A stretch of DNA of 64,000 nucleotides from Chitinophaga dinghuensis (GCF_003259435.1 NZ_QLMA01000011.1:1-64000), one strand, 5' to 3'. Counted from the stretch's first letter, positions 6,448 through 15,168 are shown. The notes: a model not told the origin generated them from the letters alone. Program-made: numbers and translations.

Positions 6448-8337
6448 TTATTTTGCCACTGCTTTGTTATTGCTTCTGTCTATATCCGCCAGACGCTGAC
6501 TAGGATCGATTTCTACCGACTGAATATCGTTTAAAGGCAGCTCCACCTCTACTTCATAAGTAGGATGCGTCCAGAACCAAGGAGATTTTACTATACGCTT
6601 GATAGCCGGATTCTCATTGGGCTTCTCGCCAAACATGATAGACAACGGAATATAATACATTGTCTGGTTGCCTTTCTTATCGGTTACCATCAGATCAATA
6701 GGCATTGGGAATTCCCCGATTCTGCGCAGACGTACAGTGGTTTTGTTACCATTATCAGTAACGCCATCGATACCGTAATCAATATGCTTGGTGGAATTAA
6801 TCAGGTATTGTTTGTACCAATCCAGCTGAATACCGCTTTCTTTCTCCATTACACGCACAAAGTCGTTGGCATTCGGATGCTTGAAACGCCACTCATTGTA
6901 GTAACGAATCAGGCCGCTGTCGCGGATTTCTGCACCGATTACATAACCAAGTTGCTCTAAGAATACAGCTCCTTTACGATAGGCATTATTGCTATAACCG
7001 TAGTTGGTATTGTAATGATCGGAATGGGTGGTAGCAGGTTCTTCAAATGCGCTCTTCGCCAGGCGGAAATAACCTTTATAGGTATCTTCCAAAGGCCACT
7101 TGCCTTTCAGACTATCAGTTGTATTGTAGATGGTATTTTCTTCTGCGAAAGTGGTGAAACCTTCATCCATCCATGGATACAGACTTTCATTAGTAGCCAG
7201 CATACCCTGATACCAACTATGCATCCATTCATGCATAGCCACACCATATAAGCCAGTTTGAGTACCATTACCAAGGATCAGCGTAGCCATTGGATACTCC
7301 ATACCACCGTCTCCACCCTGGATAAAGGAATACTGCTTATAAGGGTAAGCGCCATAGTGTTTTTTAATATAGGCGTATGCGTTAGGAATGGATTTAGCCA
7401 GTGCTGGCCAGGTTTTACGGGTAGTATCATTCTCAATATAGAAGAAATGTGCCGTGAAGCCATCTACCTGCTGCGTGATATGCTTGTAATCAGGATCAGC
7501 CGCCCATACGAAATCGTGCACATTTGGCGCGATGAAATGCCATGCCAGTTTATTGCCGGCAGGACGTTTTACTTTCACGCCAGCAGCCTCGTAACCATGG
7601 CCAATTTCATTTGGATTCTGCAAATAACCAGTAGCCGCAATCACATATTTTTTATCCATATTCAGGGTCACATCGTAATCTCCCCACACGCCGTAAAACT
7701 CACGGGCAATGTATGGAGTAGGATGCCATCCTTCATAGTCATATTCTGCCATTTTAGGATACCACTGCGCCATGGAGAAGTCCACACCTTCCGAGTTATT
7801 GCGGCCACTGCGGCGGATTTGAACTGGCACCTGTGCCTCAAACTCCATATCAAATACTGCTTTGGAATTCGGCATGATAGGTTGATCCAGATCCACTTCC
7901 AGGATGGTTTCCACTGTTTTGAAACTTTGTGTTTTACCATCTCTTTTCAGTGAAATTATTTTCTGGTAGCCGATTTCATCTGGCTTCAGTTTGGATATAC
8001 GGTCGCGTACACGGTTATCCCAGTCGTACACATTGTTACCATTTTTATCTTTACCGATCACGATTTTACCTAATTCGCGACTACGCACATCCATCATACT
8101 GTTTGGCTGAAACGCGTTCCAGTACAGGTGATAGAAGACTTTCTTCAGTGTATCGGGGGAATTATTATAGTATTCCAGGTGTTGTTTACCGCTGAATTTA
8201 TTCGCTGGCGCATCAACATCTACGTTCATGGTGTATTTCACTCTCTGCTGCCAGCGGTCAGACTGTGCATTTAGTTGTAACCAGCTGCCTGCCAGAAGGG
8301 TCATGGCCAGACAGCCTCCGATAACCGGGTGCTTCAT
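6448..8337 (-). CDS. M1 family metallopeptidase, secreted
   Basis: A 629-residue protein with an N-terminal signal peptide (about 1-25, ending LNAQ). The substrate-anchoring exopeptidase motif appears as GGMEYP (344-349) in the place of GAMEN. The zinc site is H-E-W-M-H (His369, Glu370, His373) with the third ligand Glu392 in WMDEGFTTFAEE. The N-terminal beta-sandwich (about 30-290) fits M1 aminopeptidases such as leukotriene A4 hydrolase relatives. It probably removes N-terminal residues from peptides in the periplasm or outside the cell. It lacks a C-terminal T9SS sorting domain, so the periplasm is more likely. It is monocistronic, and a near-match -7 box (CGAAAATA on the plus strand) is at 8361-8368. 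Confidence 0.92.
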   Translation of the reverse strand: MKHPVIGGCLAMTLLAGSWLQLNAQSDRWQQRVKYTMNVDVDAPANKFSGKQHLEYYNNSPDTLKKVFYHLYWNAFQPNSMMDVRSRELGKIVIGKDKNGNNVYDWDNRVRDRISKLKPDEIGYQKIISLKRDGKTQSFKTVETILEVDLDQPIMPNSKAVFDMEFEAQVPVQIRRSGRNNSEGVDFSMAQWYPKMAEYDYEGWHPTPYIAREFYGVWGDYDVTLNMDKKYVIAATGYLQNPNEIGHGYEAAGVKVKRPAGNKLAWHFIAPNVHDFVWAADPDYKHITQQVDGFTAHFFYIENDTTRKTWPALAKSIPNAYAYIKKHYGAYPYKQYSFIQGGDGGMEYPMATLILGNGTQTGLYGVAMHEWMHSWYQGMLATNESLYPWMDEGFTTFAEENTIYNTTDSLKGKWPLEDTYKGYFRLAKSAFEEPATTHSDHYNTNYGYSNNAYRKGAVFLEQLGYVIGAEIRDSGLIRYYNEWRFKHPNANDFVRVMEKESGIQLDWYKQYLINSTKHIDYGIDGVTDNGNKTTVRLRRIGEFPMPIDLMVTDKKGNQTMYYIPLSIMFGEKPNENPAIKRIVKSPWFWTHPTYEVEVELPLNDIQSVEIDPSQRLADIDRSNNKAVAK

Positions 8338-8407
8338 TCTGTTAGATTTTGTTCAAGCTGCGAAAATAAACAATTACCGATAAGGTGTTGATAAGTTGGA
8401 TGAGTGG

Positions 8408-9484
8408 TTACACAAAACTCAACGTTTTAATGGGCAGCTCCATAAATTCGGCGTAGTGCTGAACTGCCGTTTCAAATGCGTTTTTTCGGGATTTCGGCAG
8501 ACTTATAAACGGTTCAAAGGAAATTTCCAGGCCATCTTTGGCAATTGTTCTTTTCCAGAGGCCGCATATCTGGCCTTCATTCAGCATAATGGGGTGAAAT
8601 ATCCCATTGACAGTCATTACTTTATGTCCGTGTTCTTTGGCGATCATGGGGGAACGGTCCTTATAGGCCACATTTATTTCATCGAAAGCGGGGAGTACCA
8701 GGGCATCAGGCACACTTGTTTTAGTGTTTAAGAGTCCTTTTCCGCACCACCAGCTAGTATCAGCGATAGTGATGTGGTCCAGTCGGGGTTTAGCCGCTTC
8801 CAGGCCTATATTTGCTTCTTTCTGGGTAATGCCGGCATAGGTGGTAAAATCTGCCACTGTAGCGGGGCCGTGGCTGGTGAAATAGCGTTCCGCCAGGAGT
8901 TCCAGGGCTTTCTCTTTTGAATAAGAAGGTTGTGGAGGGCACCATTCATCCAGCAGGGTGAAGGTAAATTGTTTGCCTTTCATGGGGCCATGACAGATAA
9001 TACCTTCCAGGGAAGCCCTGAAAAGGCTGTAGCGCATGTATTCCGGGCCGATATTATGTTTTTGCAGTAAGGCTTCCACTTCGCTGCGCATGAGCCGATT
9101 TCCGCCATGGAGGGCCTCTTTCAGTAATTTAAATACGCGGGGATAGATGGCAGCATCCACTCCGAGGACTTTCTCGGTAGACTTCAAACGCATTTCCAGC
9201 CTGTCTTTCACCAGCGCTATCATCCAACGTATATCCGCTGGCGTTACCAACTGAAGGGTACCGCGGTAGATCCATGTACGGATGATTTCTCCTTTATTGA
9301 TGGCCTTGTCCACCTGCTGCAGGGGCGTATGTTGGAGTCGTGCGCCTATTGCATACTTGCTGGCAGGGAAATCCTGGGCCTGGAGGGCGCCCATATAGGA
9401 AACCAGTGCCTGTGGCGTTTTGCAGGTATGTTTAGAAACTTGTTGCGCATGTAAGCGAAGCCTTGCAATATCAGATAGCTGCAT
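8408..9484 (-). CDS. Winged-helix DNA-binding protein, AlkZ/YcaQ-like DNA glycosylase family
   Basis: A 358-residue protein of the HTH_42 (formerly DUF1006) superfamily, made of tandem winged helices. Its N-terminus carries SYMGALQAQDFPASKYAIGAR; the Gln35-Ala-Gln37 motif matches the catalytic Q-x-Q described for AlkZ, which unhooks DNA interstrand crosslinks from natural-product alkylators. This is the basis for calling it a possible base-excision glycosylase; the activity itself is inferred. The stop codon is close to the end of the M1 peptidase transcript region but the start is only 65 bp from rsmI's stop codon, same strand, so it may be transcribed with rsmI. Confidence 0.8.
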   Translation of the reverse strand: MQLSDIARLRLHAQQVSKHTCKTPQALVSYMGALQAQDFPASKYAIGARLQHTPLQQVDKAINKGEIIRTWIYRGTLQLVTPADIRWMIALVKDRLEMRLKSTEKVLGVDAAIYPRVFKLLKEALHGGNRLMRSEVEALLQKHNIGPEYMRYSLFRASLEGIICHGPMKGKQFTFTLLDEWCPPQPSYSKEKALELLAERYFTSHGPATVADFTTYAGITQKEANIGLEAAKPRLDHITIADTSWWCGKGLLNTKTSVPDALVLPAFDEINVAYKDRSPMIAKEHGHKVMTVNGIFHPIMLNEGQICGLWKRTIAKDGLEISFEPFISLPKSRKNAFETAVQHYAEFMELPIKTLSFV

Positions 9485-9549
9485 ATAACATATTTGAAAA
9501 ACAAAGCAACAATAGGGAGATGACAGCCCTATGTCAGGAGCAGGAAAAA

Positions 9550-10218
9550 TTATTCAGCGCCTTGCACTACCACTACAATCTCGCCTTTCACGCCTTTTTC
9601 GCGGAAGTAGTCGGCCACTTCCTGGAGGGTACCACGTTTGTTCTCTTCAAACATTTTGGTAAGCTCGCGGCTTACGCAACATGGGCGATCTGGTCCGAAG
9701 TATTGGATAAGGTCATCGAGGGTACGTACCAATCGCATAGGCGATTCATAGAAAACGATGGATCTTTCTTCGGTAGCGAGTTGTGTAAAGAGGGTATGGC
9801 GGCCTTTCTTGAGGGGAAGGAAGCCTTCAAACATAAAGCGGTTCATGGGAATGCCGCTGTTAACCAATGCAGGAACGAAGGCCGTAGCGCCGGGCAGGCA
9901 TTCTACCGGAACACCCTGACGGATACATTCTCTGACAAGGAGGAAACCTGGGTCGGAAACGCCGGGAGTGCCTGCATCTGTCAGTAAAGCCATGACTTTA
10001 CCGGCCTGGAGTTGTTCTACCAGATGCTGAGCTACTTTATGTTCATTATGCTGATGATAAGGGGTAATTGGCTTGTTGATATTATAGTGCCTGAGCAGCA
10101 CGCTGGAAGTACGGGTGTCTTCAGCCAGGATGAGCTCGGCATCTTCCAATACCTTAACAGCTCTGTAAGTGATATCGGCCAGATTGCCGATAGGGGAAGG
10201 AACGATATATAACTTCAT
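9550..10218 (-). CDS. rsmI: 16S rRNA (cytidine1402-2'-O)-methyltransferase
   Basis: A 222-residue tetrapyrrole-methylase-fold protein. The N-terminal IVPSPIGNLADIT motif (about 4-16), LAEDTRTSSVLLRHY (about 34-48) and the GTPGVSDPGFLLVRE motif (about 84-98) identify RsmI, which 2'-O-methylates C1402 in the ribosomal P site. It is shorter than E. coli RsmI (about 286) and lacks the extra C-terminal domain, as I recall for Bacteroidota versions. An intergenic repeat that can fold into a 12-bp stem separates it from purS upstream. Confidence 0.94.
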   Translation of the reverse strand: MKLYIVPSPIGNLADITYRAVKVLEDAELILAEDTRTSSVLLRHYNINKPITPYHQHNEHKVAQHLVEQLQAGKVMALLTDAGTPGVSDPGFLLVRECIRQGVPVECLPGATAFVPALVNSGIPMNRFMFEGFLPLKKGRHTLFTQLATEERSIVFYESPMRLVRTLDDLIQYFGPDRPCCVSRELTKMFEENKRGTLQEVADYFREKGVKGEIVVVVQGAE

Positions 10219-10227
10219 TGAAAGGTC

Positions 10228-10290
10228 GAATTACGAATCAGGAATTACGGATTCATGCAAAATGCTCCGCAAATCCGTAATTCGTAATTC
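10228..10290. repeat. Intergenic GAATTACG repeat with a 12-bp stem-loop
   Basis: The sequence GAATTACG occurs twice in direct orientation (10228-10235 and 10242-10249) and again inverted. GAATTACGGATT (10242-10253) pairs exactly with AATCCGTAATTC (10272-10283), and GAATTACGAA (10228-10237) pairs with TTCGTAATTC (10281-10290), so two alternative hairpins are possible. A related AATTACGAATTATGAA stretch is near 10578 upstream of purS. This looks like a small dispersed repeat; it may also end the purS transcript. Confidence 0.6.
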
Positions 10291-10298
10291 GAAATTAT

Positions 10299-10544
10299 TT
10301 ATTGAATGTGTACTTCAAAGTATTCCATTACCTGGTTAGCCAACAGCTTCTGGCAAGCATTTTCAGCGATTTGCTGAGCTTCTTCCTTGCTGGCAGCCTC
10401 AACTTGCAGGGTAATGTGTTTGCCTATGCGTACATCGTGCACCTGGTTCATACCGAGGTTTTTAAGGCCACCCATTACCGCTTTCCCTTGAGGGTCCAAT
10501 AATTCTTTCAGTGGCATCACATTGATATGTGCAGTAAAAGTCAT
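10299..10544 (-). CDS. purS: Phosphoribosylformylglycinamidine synthase subunit PurS
   Basis: An 81-residue protein matching the small PurS subunit (about 80-85 aa) that links PurL and PurQ in purine synthesis. Recognisable features are the early beta-strand, the LLDPQGKAVMGGLKNLG segment and VHDVRIGKHITLQVEA. PurS forms the bridge through which ammonia passes from PurQ to PurL. purL and purQ are not next to it, which leaves purS as an orphan unit here. It has its own exact -7 element. Confidence 0.93.
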   Translation of the reverse strand: MTFTAHINVMPLKELLDPQGKAVMGGLKNLGMNQVHDVRIGKHITLQVEAASKEEAQQIAENACQKLLANQVMEYFEVHIQ

Positions 10545-10563
10545 TGTGCTTTAAATTTTGCCG

Positions 10564-10571
10564 CAAACCTA
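10564..10571 (-). promoter_or_regulatory. -7 promoter element for purS
   Basis: CAAACCTA on the plus strand reads TAGGTTTG on the minus strand (TAnnTTTG), 19 nt upstream of the purS ATG. Confidence 0.5.
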
Positions 10572-10652
10572 CATTAAAAATTACGAATTATGAACTCGTA
10601 CTTGCAGATTTGCAATGGTTTATTGACGATTGATGTGCTCCTGCCGGGTGTT

Positions 10653-11423
10653 TCAGGCTTTTTCTGCCTTCATTGGCGGGAACAGCAACGATAAAATTAC
10701 ATAACAGATAAATACAAAAGGAACTGCTGCAAACTTCAGGAACGGTATACTAACCAGGGTGAGTACTACCAGTAAGAGGCGTGTCCAGTTATCTTTCAGC
10801 GTTTTCTTCTTCACTTTCAGGCTGATCATAGGGATTTCCGCCACCATCAGGTAACTGAGCAGGAAAATGATCACGTACAGTACCCAGATATTCTGAAACC
10901 AATGGCCCAGGTTATAAGGATTATACAGTACGATCAGCGGGAAGGAGGCCACCAGCAGTCCCACAGCCGGAGTAGGCACACCGATGAAGTTTTCAGACTG
11001 ACGGGTGTCTATGTTGAACTTGGCCAGGCGATAAGCTGCAAAGCAAGGCACCAGCAAGGCCGGAGCGAGGTTGAACAGCGATACGTCAAATACGTCCGGT
11101 TGTTGGAAGTAGGCGCTGCGCAACAGGCGATACAGCATCATACCTGGTACTACGCCGAAAGTAACGACATCGGCCAGGGAATCCAGCTCTTTGCCCATTG
11201 GAGATTGTACGCGGAGCAGACGCGCTGCCAAACCATCAAAAAAGTCGAAGATGGCCGCCAGCACTACCAGTGCAGAAGCCCAATAGATAGGCTCGGGCGT
11301 AACGATCGTATATTCAGTACCGTTAAATTCAGTTCTGAATTCCGGTGCATGTAGCACACAGATGATAGCCAGTGCGCCGCAAAAAAGGTTACATAGGGTA
11401 ATAATATTGGGAATCTGTCGCAT
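10653..11423 (-). CDS. pssA: CDP-diacylglycerol-serine O-phosphatidyltransferase
   Basis: A 256-residue integral membrane enzyme of the CDP-alcohol phosphotransferase family. The signature D-G-x2-A-R-x8-G-x3-D-x3-D is complete: Asp63, Gly64, Ala67, Arg68, Gly77, Asp81, Asp85. It makes phosphatidylserine, the precursor of phosphatidylethanolamine; the N-terminal MRQIPNIITLCNLFCG is typical of the B. subtilis-type PssA. The decarboxylase gene (psd), often next to it, is absent here. It starts 54 bp downstream of the pepP stop codon on the same strand, with a terminator-like hairpin in between. Confidence 0.93.
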   Translation of the reverse strand: MRQIPNIITLCNLFCGALAIICVLHAPEFRTEFNGTEYTIVTPEPIYWASALVVLAAIFDFFDGLAARLLRVQSPMGKELDSLADVVTFGVVPGMMLYRLLRSAYFQQPDVFDVSLFNLAPALLVPCFAAYRLAKFNIDTRQSENFIGVPTPAVGLLVASFPLIVLYNPYNLGHWFQNIWVLYVIIFLLSYLMVAEIPMISLKVKKKTLKDNWTRLLLVVLTLVSIPFLKFAAVPFVFICYVILSLLFPPMKAEKA

Positions 11424-11442
11424 TCGAATATTTATGTTGACG

Positions 11443-11470
11443 AAAAAAAGCCCCCCACTGGGTGAGGGGC
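11443..11470 (-). terminator. Rho-independent terminator after pepP
   Basis: On the minus strand a GC-rich stem (11450-11454 with 11466-11470, extended by CAC/GTG after one mismatch) is followed by seven T. It lies only 20 nt before the pssA start codon, so pssA needs read-through or a promoter overlapping the hairpin. Confidence 0.75.
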
Positions 11471-11477
11471 CGGAAAG

Positions 11478-12767
11478 TTATTTCATTAAAGCTTCAATTT
11501 CGTCAGCAGTGATCGGGATGTTTTTCATCAGATCAACATTGCCGGAAGCGGTAATCCAGTAGTTATTCTCGATACGTATGCCCATTTGCTCTTCCTCAAT
11601 ATAGATACCAGGTTCTATAGTCAGTACAGCGCCTTCTGGAATAGGCTGCACCATTGAAGGAGCCAGATCATGAACGTCTACGCCCAGGTGATGGGAAATA
11701 CCGTGATACAGGTATTTGCGGTAAGCAGGAGCTTCCGGGTCCTGGTTTTTGATATCTGCTTCAGTAAGCAGACCCAGTTTCACGAATTCTCTTCCTGCCT
11801 CTTCGCCCATCATTTCATGGTATTTAGCCAGGGTAATGCCCGGACGGAGGATGGAAGCAGCATATCTGTGGAGATGCAGACATGCGTCATATACCTGACG
11901 CTGACGGGCAGTAAATTTACCATTTACCGGAACGGTACGGGTCAGGTCAGCATTATATCCGCCATATTCCGCGCCGAAGTCCATCAAAATGAGTTCACCA
12001 TCTTTACACTCCTGGTTATTGAATACATAGTGCAGGGTACGGGCACGATCGCCAGAGGCAATGATAGACCCGTAAGCCTCACCAGCAGAGCGATTACGCA
12101 GGAACTCATGCAGGATTTCCGCTTGAATTTCATGCTCATAAACGCCAGGCTTGATGAATTTCAATACACGACGAAAAGCTTTCTCCGTGATATCCATGGC
12201 CACCTGCATTACCTTGATTTCTTCTTCAGTTTTCACAGCGCGCACTTGTTTGAAAATAACAGCGGCACGCAGGTAATTATGCAGTGGGAAACGTTCTTTC
12301 ATGGCTTCCGCATAGCGGTAATCACGAACAGGAACATAGTTGGATTTACGATTATTCTCGTTGGTGTTCAGGTAAATATTTTCTGCTTCATGCACCCACT
12401 GTTGCAATAATGCATCCAGCGTATCCAGCCACACGATGGTAGTCATACCAGAAATAGCAGTAGCTTCTTCTTTTCTCAGACGCTTCCCATCCCATTTCTC
12501 TTTCAGCTCATTCGGGCGAACCAGCACTAATACTTCACGGTATTTAGGGTCCGGATTATCCGGGTATAAAACCACCATGGTATCTTCCTGGTCTATGCCT
12601 GTAAGCCAGTACAGGTCCGCGTTCTGTTTAAATTTAAACAGTGCGTCGCCATTCGTCGGAAGTTCATCGTTGGAATTGATAATAGCTATTGAGTTAGGCT
12701 TCATCTTAGCCAAAAAACGCTGGCGGTTTTTTACAAACAGCTGCGGATCCAAAGGCAGATTCTTCAT
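11478..12767 (-). CDS. pepP: Xaa-Pro aminopeptidase (aminopeptidase P)
   Basis: A 429-residue M24B peptidase that removes N-terminal residues preceding proline. The N-terminal AMP_N domain (about 1-140) starts NRQRFLAKMKPNSIAIINSN. The pita-bread catalytic domain shows the metal ligands in LILMDFGAEYGGYNADLTRT (two Asp), the HGISHHLGVDVHD block, LTIEPGIYIE and MGIRIENNYW. An in-frame upstream extension to 12884 exists, but it crosses the promoter and lacks family similarity, so I start at the ATG at 12767. An exact -7 box and a large palindrome lie 22-54 nt upstream. Confidence 0.94.
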   Translation of the reverse strand: MKNLPLDPQLFVKNRQRFLAKMKPNSIAIINSNDELPTNGDALFKFKQNADLYWLTGIDQEDTMVVLYPDNPDPKYREVLVLVRPNELKEKWDGKRLRKEEATAISGMTTIVWLDTLDALLQQWVHEAENIYLNTNENNRKSNYVPVRDYRYAEAMKERFPLHNYLRAAVIFKQVRAVKTEEEIKVMQVAMDITEKAFRRVLKFIKPGVYEHEIQAEILHEFLRNRSAGEAYGSIIASGDRARTLHYVFNNQECKDGELILMDFGAEYGGYNADLTRTVPVNGKFTARQRQVYDACLHLHRYAASILRPGITLAKYHEMMGEEAGREFVKLGLLTEADIKNQDPEAPAYRKYLYHGISHHLGVDVHDLAPSMVQPIPEGAVLTIEPGIYIEEEQMGIRIENNYWITASGNVDLMKNIPITADEIEALMK

Positions 12768-12788
12768 ATCTGTAATTTTCAAATGAGG

Positions 12789-12821
12789 CTTCAAACCTAG
12801 GGAAAATTTCCCTATTTGAAG
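12789..12821. promoter_or_regulatory. 33-bp palindrome covering the pepP -7 element
   Basis: CTTCAAA (12789-12795), CC, TAGGGAAA (12798-12805), A, TTTCCCTA (12807-12814), TTTGAAG (12815-12821): both arm pairs are perfect complements, interrupted only by the CC and the central A. The plus-strand CAAACCTA at 12792-12799 is TAGGTTTG on the minus strand, the -7 box of pepP, so a protein bound here would cover the promoter. It also lies in the gap between pepP and pckA, which are divergent. Operator function is inferred. Confidence 0.6.
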
Positions 12822-13068
12822 AGAGCAGAATGTAGGAAAGGTAATCCAAAGCTTACAGGAAACGTAAAAAATACAATACCACATTACATCTGCTGCAATG
12901 ATACTTATGTGTTATTACTTAATGTTTTATTCACACAATTTCCCTTTGATAACCTGCAAGGATTTCTGAACATTTTGAAGATCTGTCAACAAATTCAAGA
13001 AAGAGGCATCAATTTTCTAAATTTCAATGGTTCAACACCAAAGAAATTAGACGATATCAAAAAATGCC
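12822..13068. other. Gap between pepP and pckA without a supported gene
   Basis: The 336 bp between the pepP and pckA start codons hold the palindrome at 12789-12821 and the pckA -7 box at 13069-13076. The rest shows nothing recognisable. An open frame joins this stretch to pckA, but its translation (rich in Cys, Asn and Leu) does not resemble the pckA N-terminus. Confidence 0.6.
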
Positions 13069-13076
13069 TAGTTTTG
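13069..13076 (+). promoter_or_regulatory. -7 promoter element for pckA
   Basis: TAGTTTTG matches TAnnTTTG and ends 27 nt before the ATG at 13104. Confidence 0.5.
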
Positions 13077-13103
13077 CTTTTACACCAAAACAATCTTGCT
13101 TTT

Positions 13104-14705
13104 ATGCAAATGAGTAGCGTAAGGAATCCTGTTGCTGACTTACGGGAACTGGGCATAGAGAACGCGTCAAACGTATACTACCAGCTTGAACCAGCCCAAC
13201 TGGTAAAACAAACACTGGAACGCAATCAAGGCGTTTTATCCGATACAGGTGCGCTTGCAGTAAACACCGGAGAATTTACCGGTCGCTCACCTAAAGACAA
13301 ATTCATTGTAAAAGATCAGATCACTGCCAACACGGTTAACTGGAATGATTTTAACATTCCTTTTACTACAGAAAATTTTGATCGTTTGTACGACAAAGTA
13401 ACTGCTTACTTTGCAGGTAAAGATGTATGGGTACGCGATTGCTTTGCCTGTGCAGATACCAGCTACCGTATTGGTGTGAAAGTAATTACTGAATTACCTT
13501 GGTCAAGTCTGTTTGCCTACAATATGTTCCTGCGTCCTTCCGATGAGGAATTGGAGTACATGCATACCGACTGGACAGTGATCCAGGCTCCTGGTTTCAT
13601 GGCTGATCCTGCCGTAGATGGCACCCGTCAGCATAACTTTGCGGTAGTAAGTTTTACCCGCAAAATAATTCTGATCGGCGGTACAGCTTATACCGGAGAA
13701 ATCAAAAAAGGTATCTTCACCATTCTCAATTACATTCTGCCACAGGACAAACAAGTTCTCAGCATGCACTGCTCTGCCAACCAGGGCGCTGAAGGTGATA
13801 CTGCTATTTTCTTTGGACTGAGCGGTACCGGTAAAACCACGCTGAGCGCAGATCCTAACCGTAAGCTGATTGGAGATGATGAACATGGCTGGACAAACAC
13901 CGGCGTATTCAACTTCGAAGGTGGCTGCTATGCAAAATGTATTGATCTGAGTGCTGAGAAAGAACCAGAAATCTTCCAGGCAGTACGCCCTGGCGCATTA
14001 CTGGAGAACATCACTTTCTTCCCTGGCACCAATCAGCCAAATTATGCAGATAAAAGCATCACGGAAAATACCCGTGTATCTTATCCGCTGACATTTATTC
14101 CGAATGCACTGGAACCTTCTGTGGGAGCAGTTCCTAAAAATATCTTCTTCCTGACAGCAGATGCTTATGGCGTTTTACCGCCTATCAGCCGACTGACGCC
14201 AGGCCAGGCTATGTATCAGTTCATTTCCGGTTATACCGCTAAAGTTGCCGGAACCGAAGCTGGCGTTACAGAGCCTAAATCTACTTTCAGCGCATGTTTC
14301 GGCGCACCTTTCCTCCCACTGCATCCTGCAAAATATGCACAGATGCTGGGCGAAAAAATGCGCAAAAATGATGTAAACGTGTGGCTGATCAACACCGGTT
14401 GGACTGGCGGTCCTTATGGCGTAGGTAGCCGTATTAAACTGGCTTATACCCGCGCTATCATTGCTGCTGCCATCGACGGTAAACTGGAACATGTCAGATA
14501 CCGCAGCACACCAGTATTCGGATTGGCTATCCCGGAAACCGTTCCTGGAGTACCTACCGATATCCTGGACCCACGCAACACATGGGCTGATAAAGCAGCC
14601 TACGATGCGAAAGCTGCAGACCTGGCTGGCCAGTTCATCCGCAACTTCCAGAAATATGCTGGCGCCGCTGATCAAGAAATTCTTGCTTCAGCTCCAAAAA
14701 TTTAA
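13104..14705 (+). CDS. pckA: Phosphoenolpyruvate carboxykinase (ATP)
   Basis: A 533-residue enzyme from this start (E. coli PckA has 540) that converts oxaloacetate and ATP to phosphoenolpyruvate, the entry to gluconeogenesis. It carries the PEPCK P-loop GLSGTGKTT (238-246), the metal-binding Asp258-Asp259 in LIGDDEHGW, FTGRSPKDKF near the N-terminus and NTGWTGGPYGVG. The frame is open back to 12816, but the conserved part begins at RNPVADLRELGI, so ATG 13104 (or ATG 13110, two codons later) is the best start. It is monocistronic, with a -7 box just upstream. The ATP-dependent type is inferred from the motif set. Confidence 0.96.
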   Translation: MQMSSVRNPVADLRELGIENASNVYYQLEPAQLVKQTLERNQGVLSDTGALAVNTGEFTGRSPKDKFIVKDQITANTVNWNDFNIPFTTENFDRLYDKVTAYFAGKDVWVRDCFACADTSYRIGVKVITELPWSSLFAYNMFLRPSDEELEYMHTDWTVIQAPGFMADPAVDGTRQHNFAVVSFTRKIILIGGTAYTGEIKKGIFTILNYILPQDKQVLSMHCSANQGAEGDTAIFFGLSGTGKTTLSADPNRKLIGDDEHGWTNTGVFNFEGGCYAKCIDLSAEKEPEIFQAVRPGALLENITFFPGTNQPNYADKSITENTRVSYPLTFIPNALEPSVGAVPKNIFFLTADAYGVLPPISRLTPGQAMYQFISGYTAKVAGTEAGVTEPKSTFSACFGAPFLPLHPAKYAQMLGEKMRKNDVNVWLINTGWTGGPYGVGSRIKLAYTRAIIAAAIDGKLEHVRYRSTPVFGLAIPETVPGVPTDILDPRNTWADKAAYDAKAADLAGQFIRNFQKYAGAADQEILASAPKI

Positions 14706-14893
14706 ATATATTGTGATCAATAAATCACGCAAAAGATATTCAGGAAATCAATAATACCGATTTCAAACTTTTGCTAACTGATTACCGTCTTTGTTTGCCT
14801 TATAATTTCCACAACAATCAACGGTTCGTATAAGACATTCTGTCTTCGCAAAACAGGTTTCCTCAGAAGCCTGTTTTGCAGAACCAGCTCGCG

Positions 14894-15002
14894 TTTTTTC
14901 TCGCAAAGTTCGCAAAGAGAAGCGCAGAGGCGCTAAGGGCGCCTGCGGCGCTGAGAGGAGGTTTTTGCTCGCAGAGCAGCAAAGCAAGGTAAGCAGCAAA
15001 GG
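14894..15002 (+). repeat. REP-like repeat, left copy
   Basis: About 109 bp with runs of the word CGCAAAG, a core GGCGCCTGCGGCGCT (about 14938-14952) able to form its own hairpin, and GCAGCAAAGCA words at the end. Its reverse complement closely matches 15169-15276. Such CGCAAAG-rich units are, as I recall, scattered through many Bacteroidota genomes. Confidence 0.75.
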
Positions 15003-15168
15003 TGTTTTGTTGTTTTTTTGGCTTTTATGGCTTCCTGTCCTCTATTCGTTTTGCCCCCTTCGTTTTTCCCCAATAGTATCTTATAGCATTTCCGATTCAT
15101 ATACATTATTAATAATTAATCAATTATTAATCAACAATCAATCATTTATAATTTATTCATCATTTTTC

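Noticed and set aside
12816..13103. In-frame N-terminal extension of pckA
   Set aside because: The conserved PEPCK sequence begins after ATG 13104; the extension crosses the pckA -7 box and has unlike composition.
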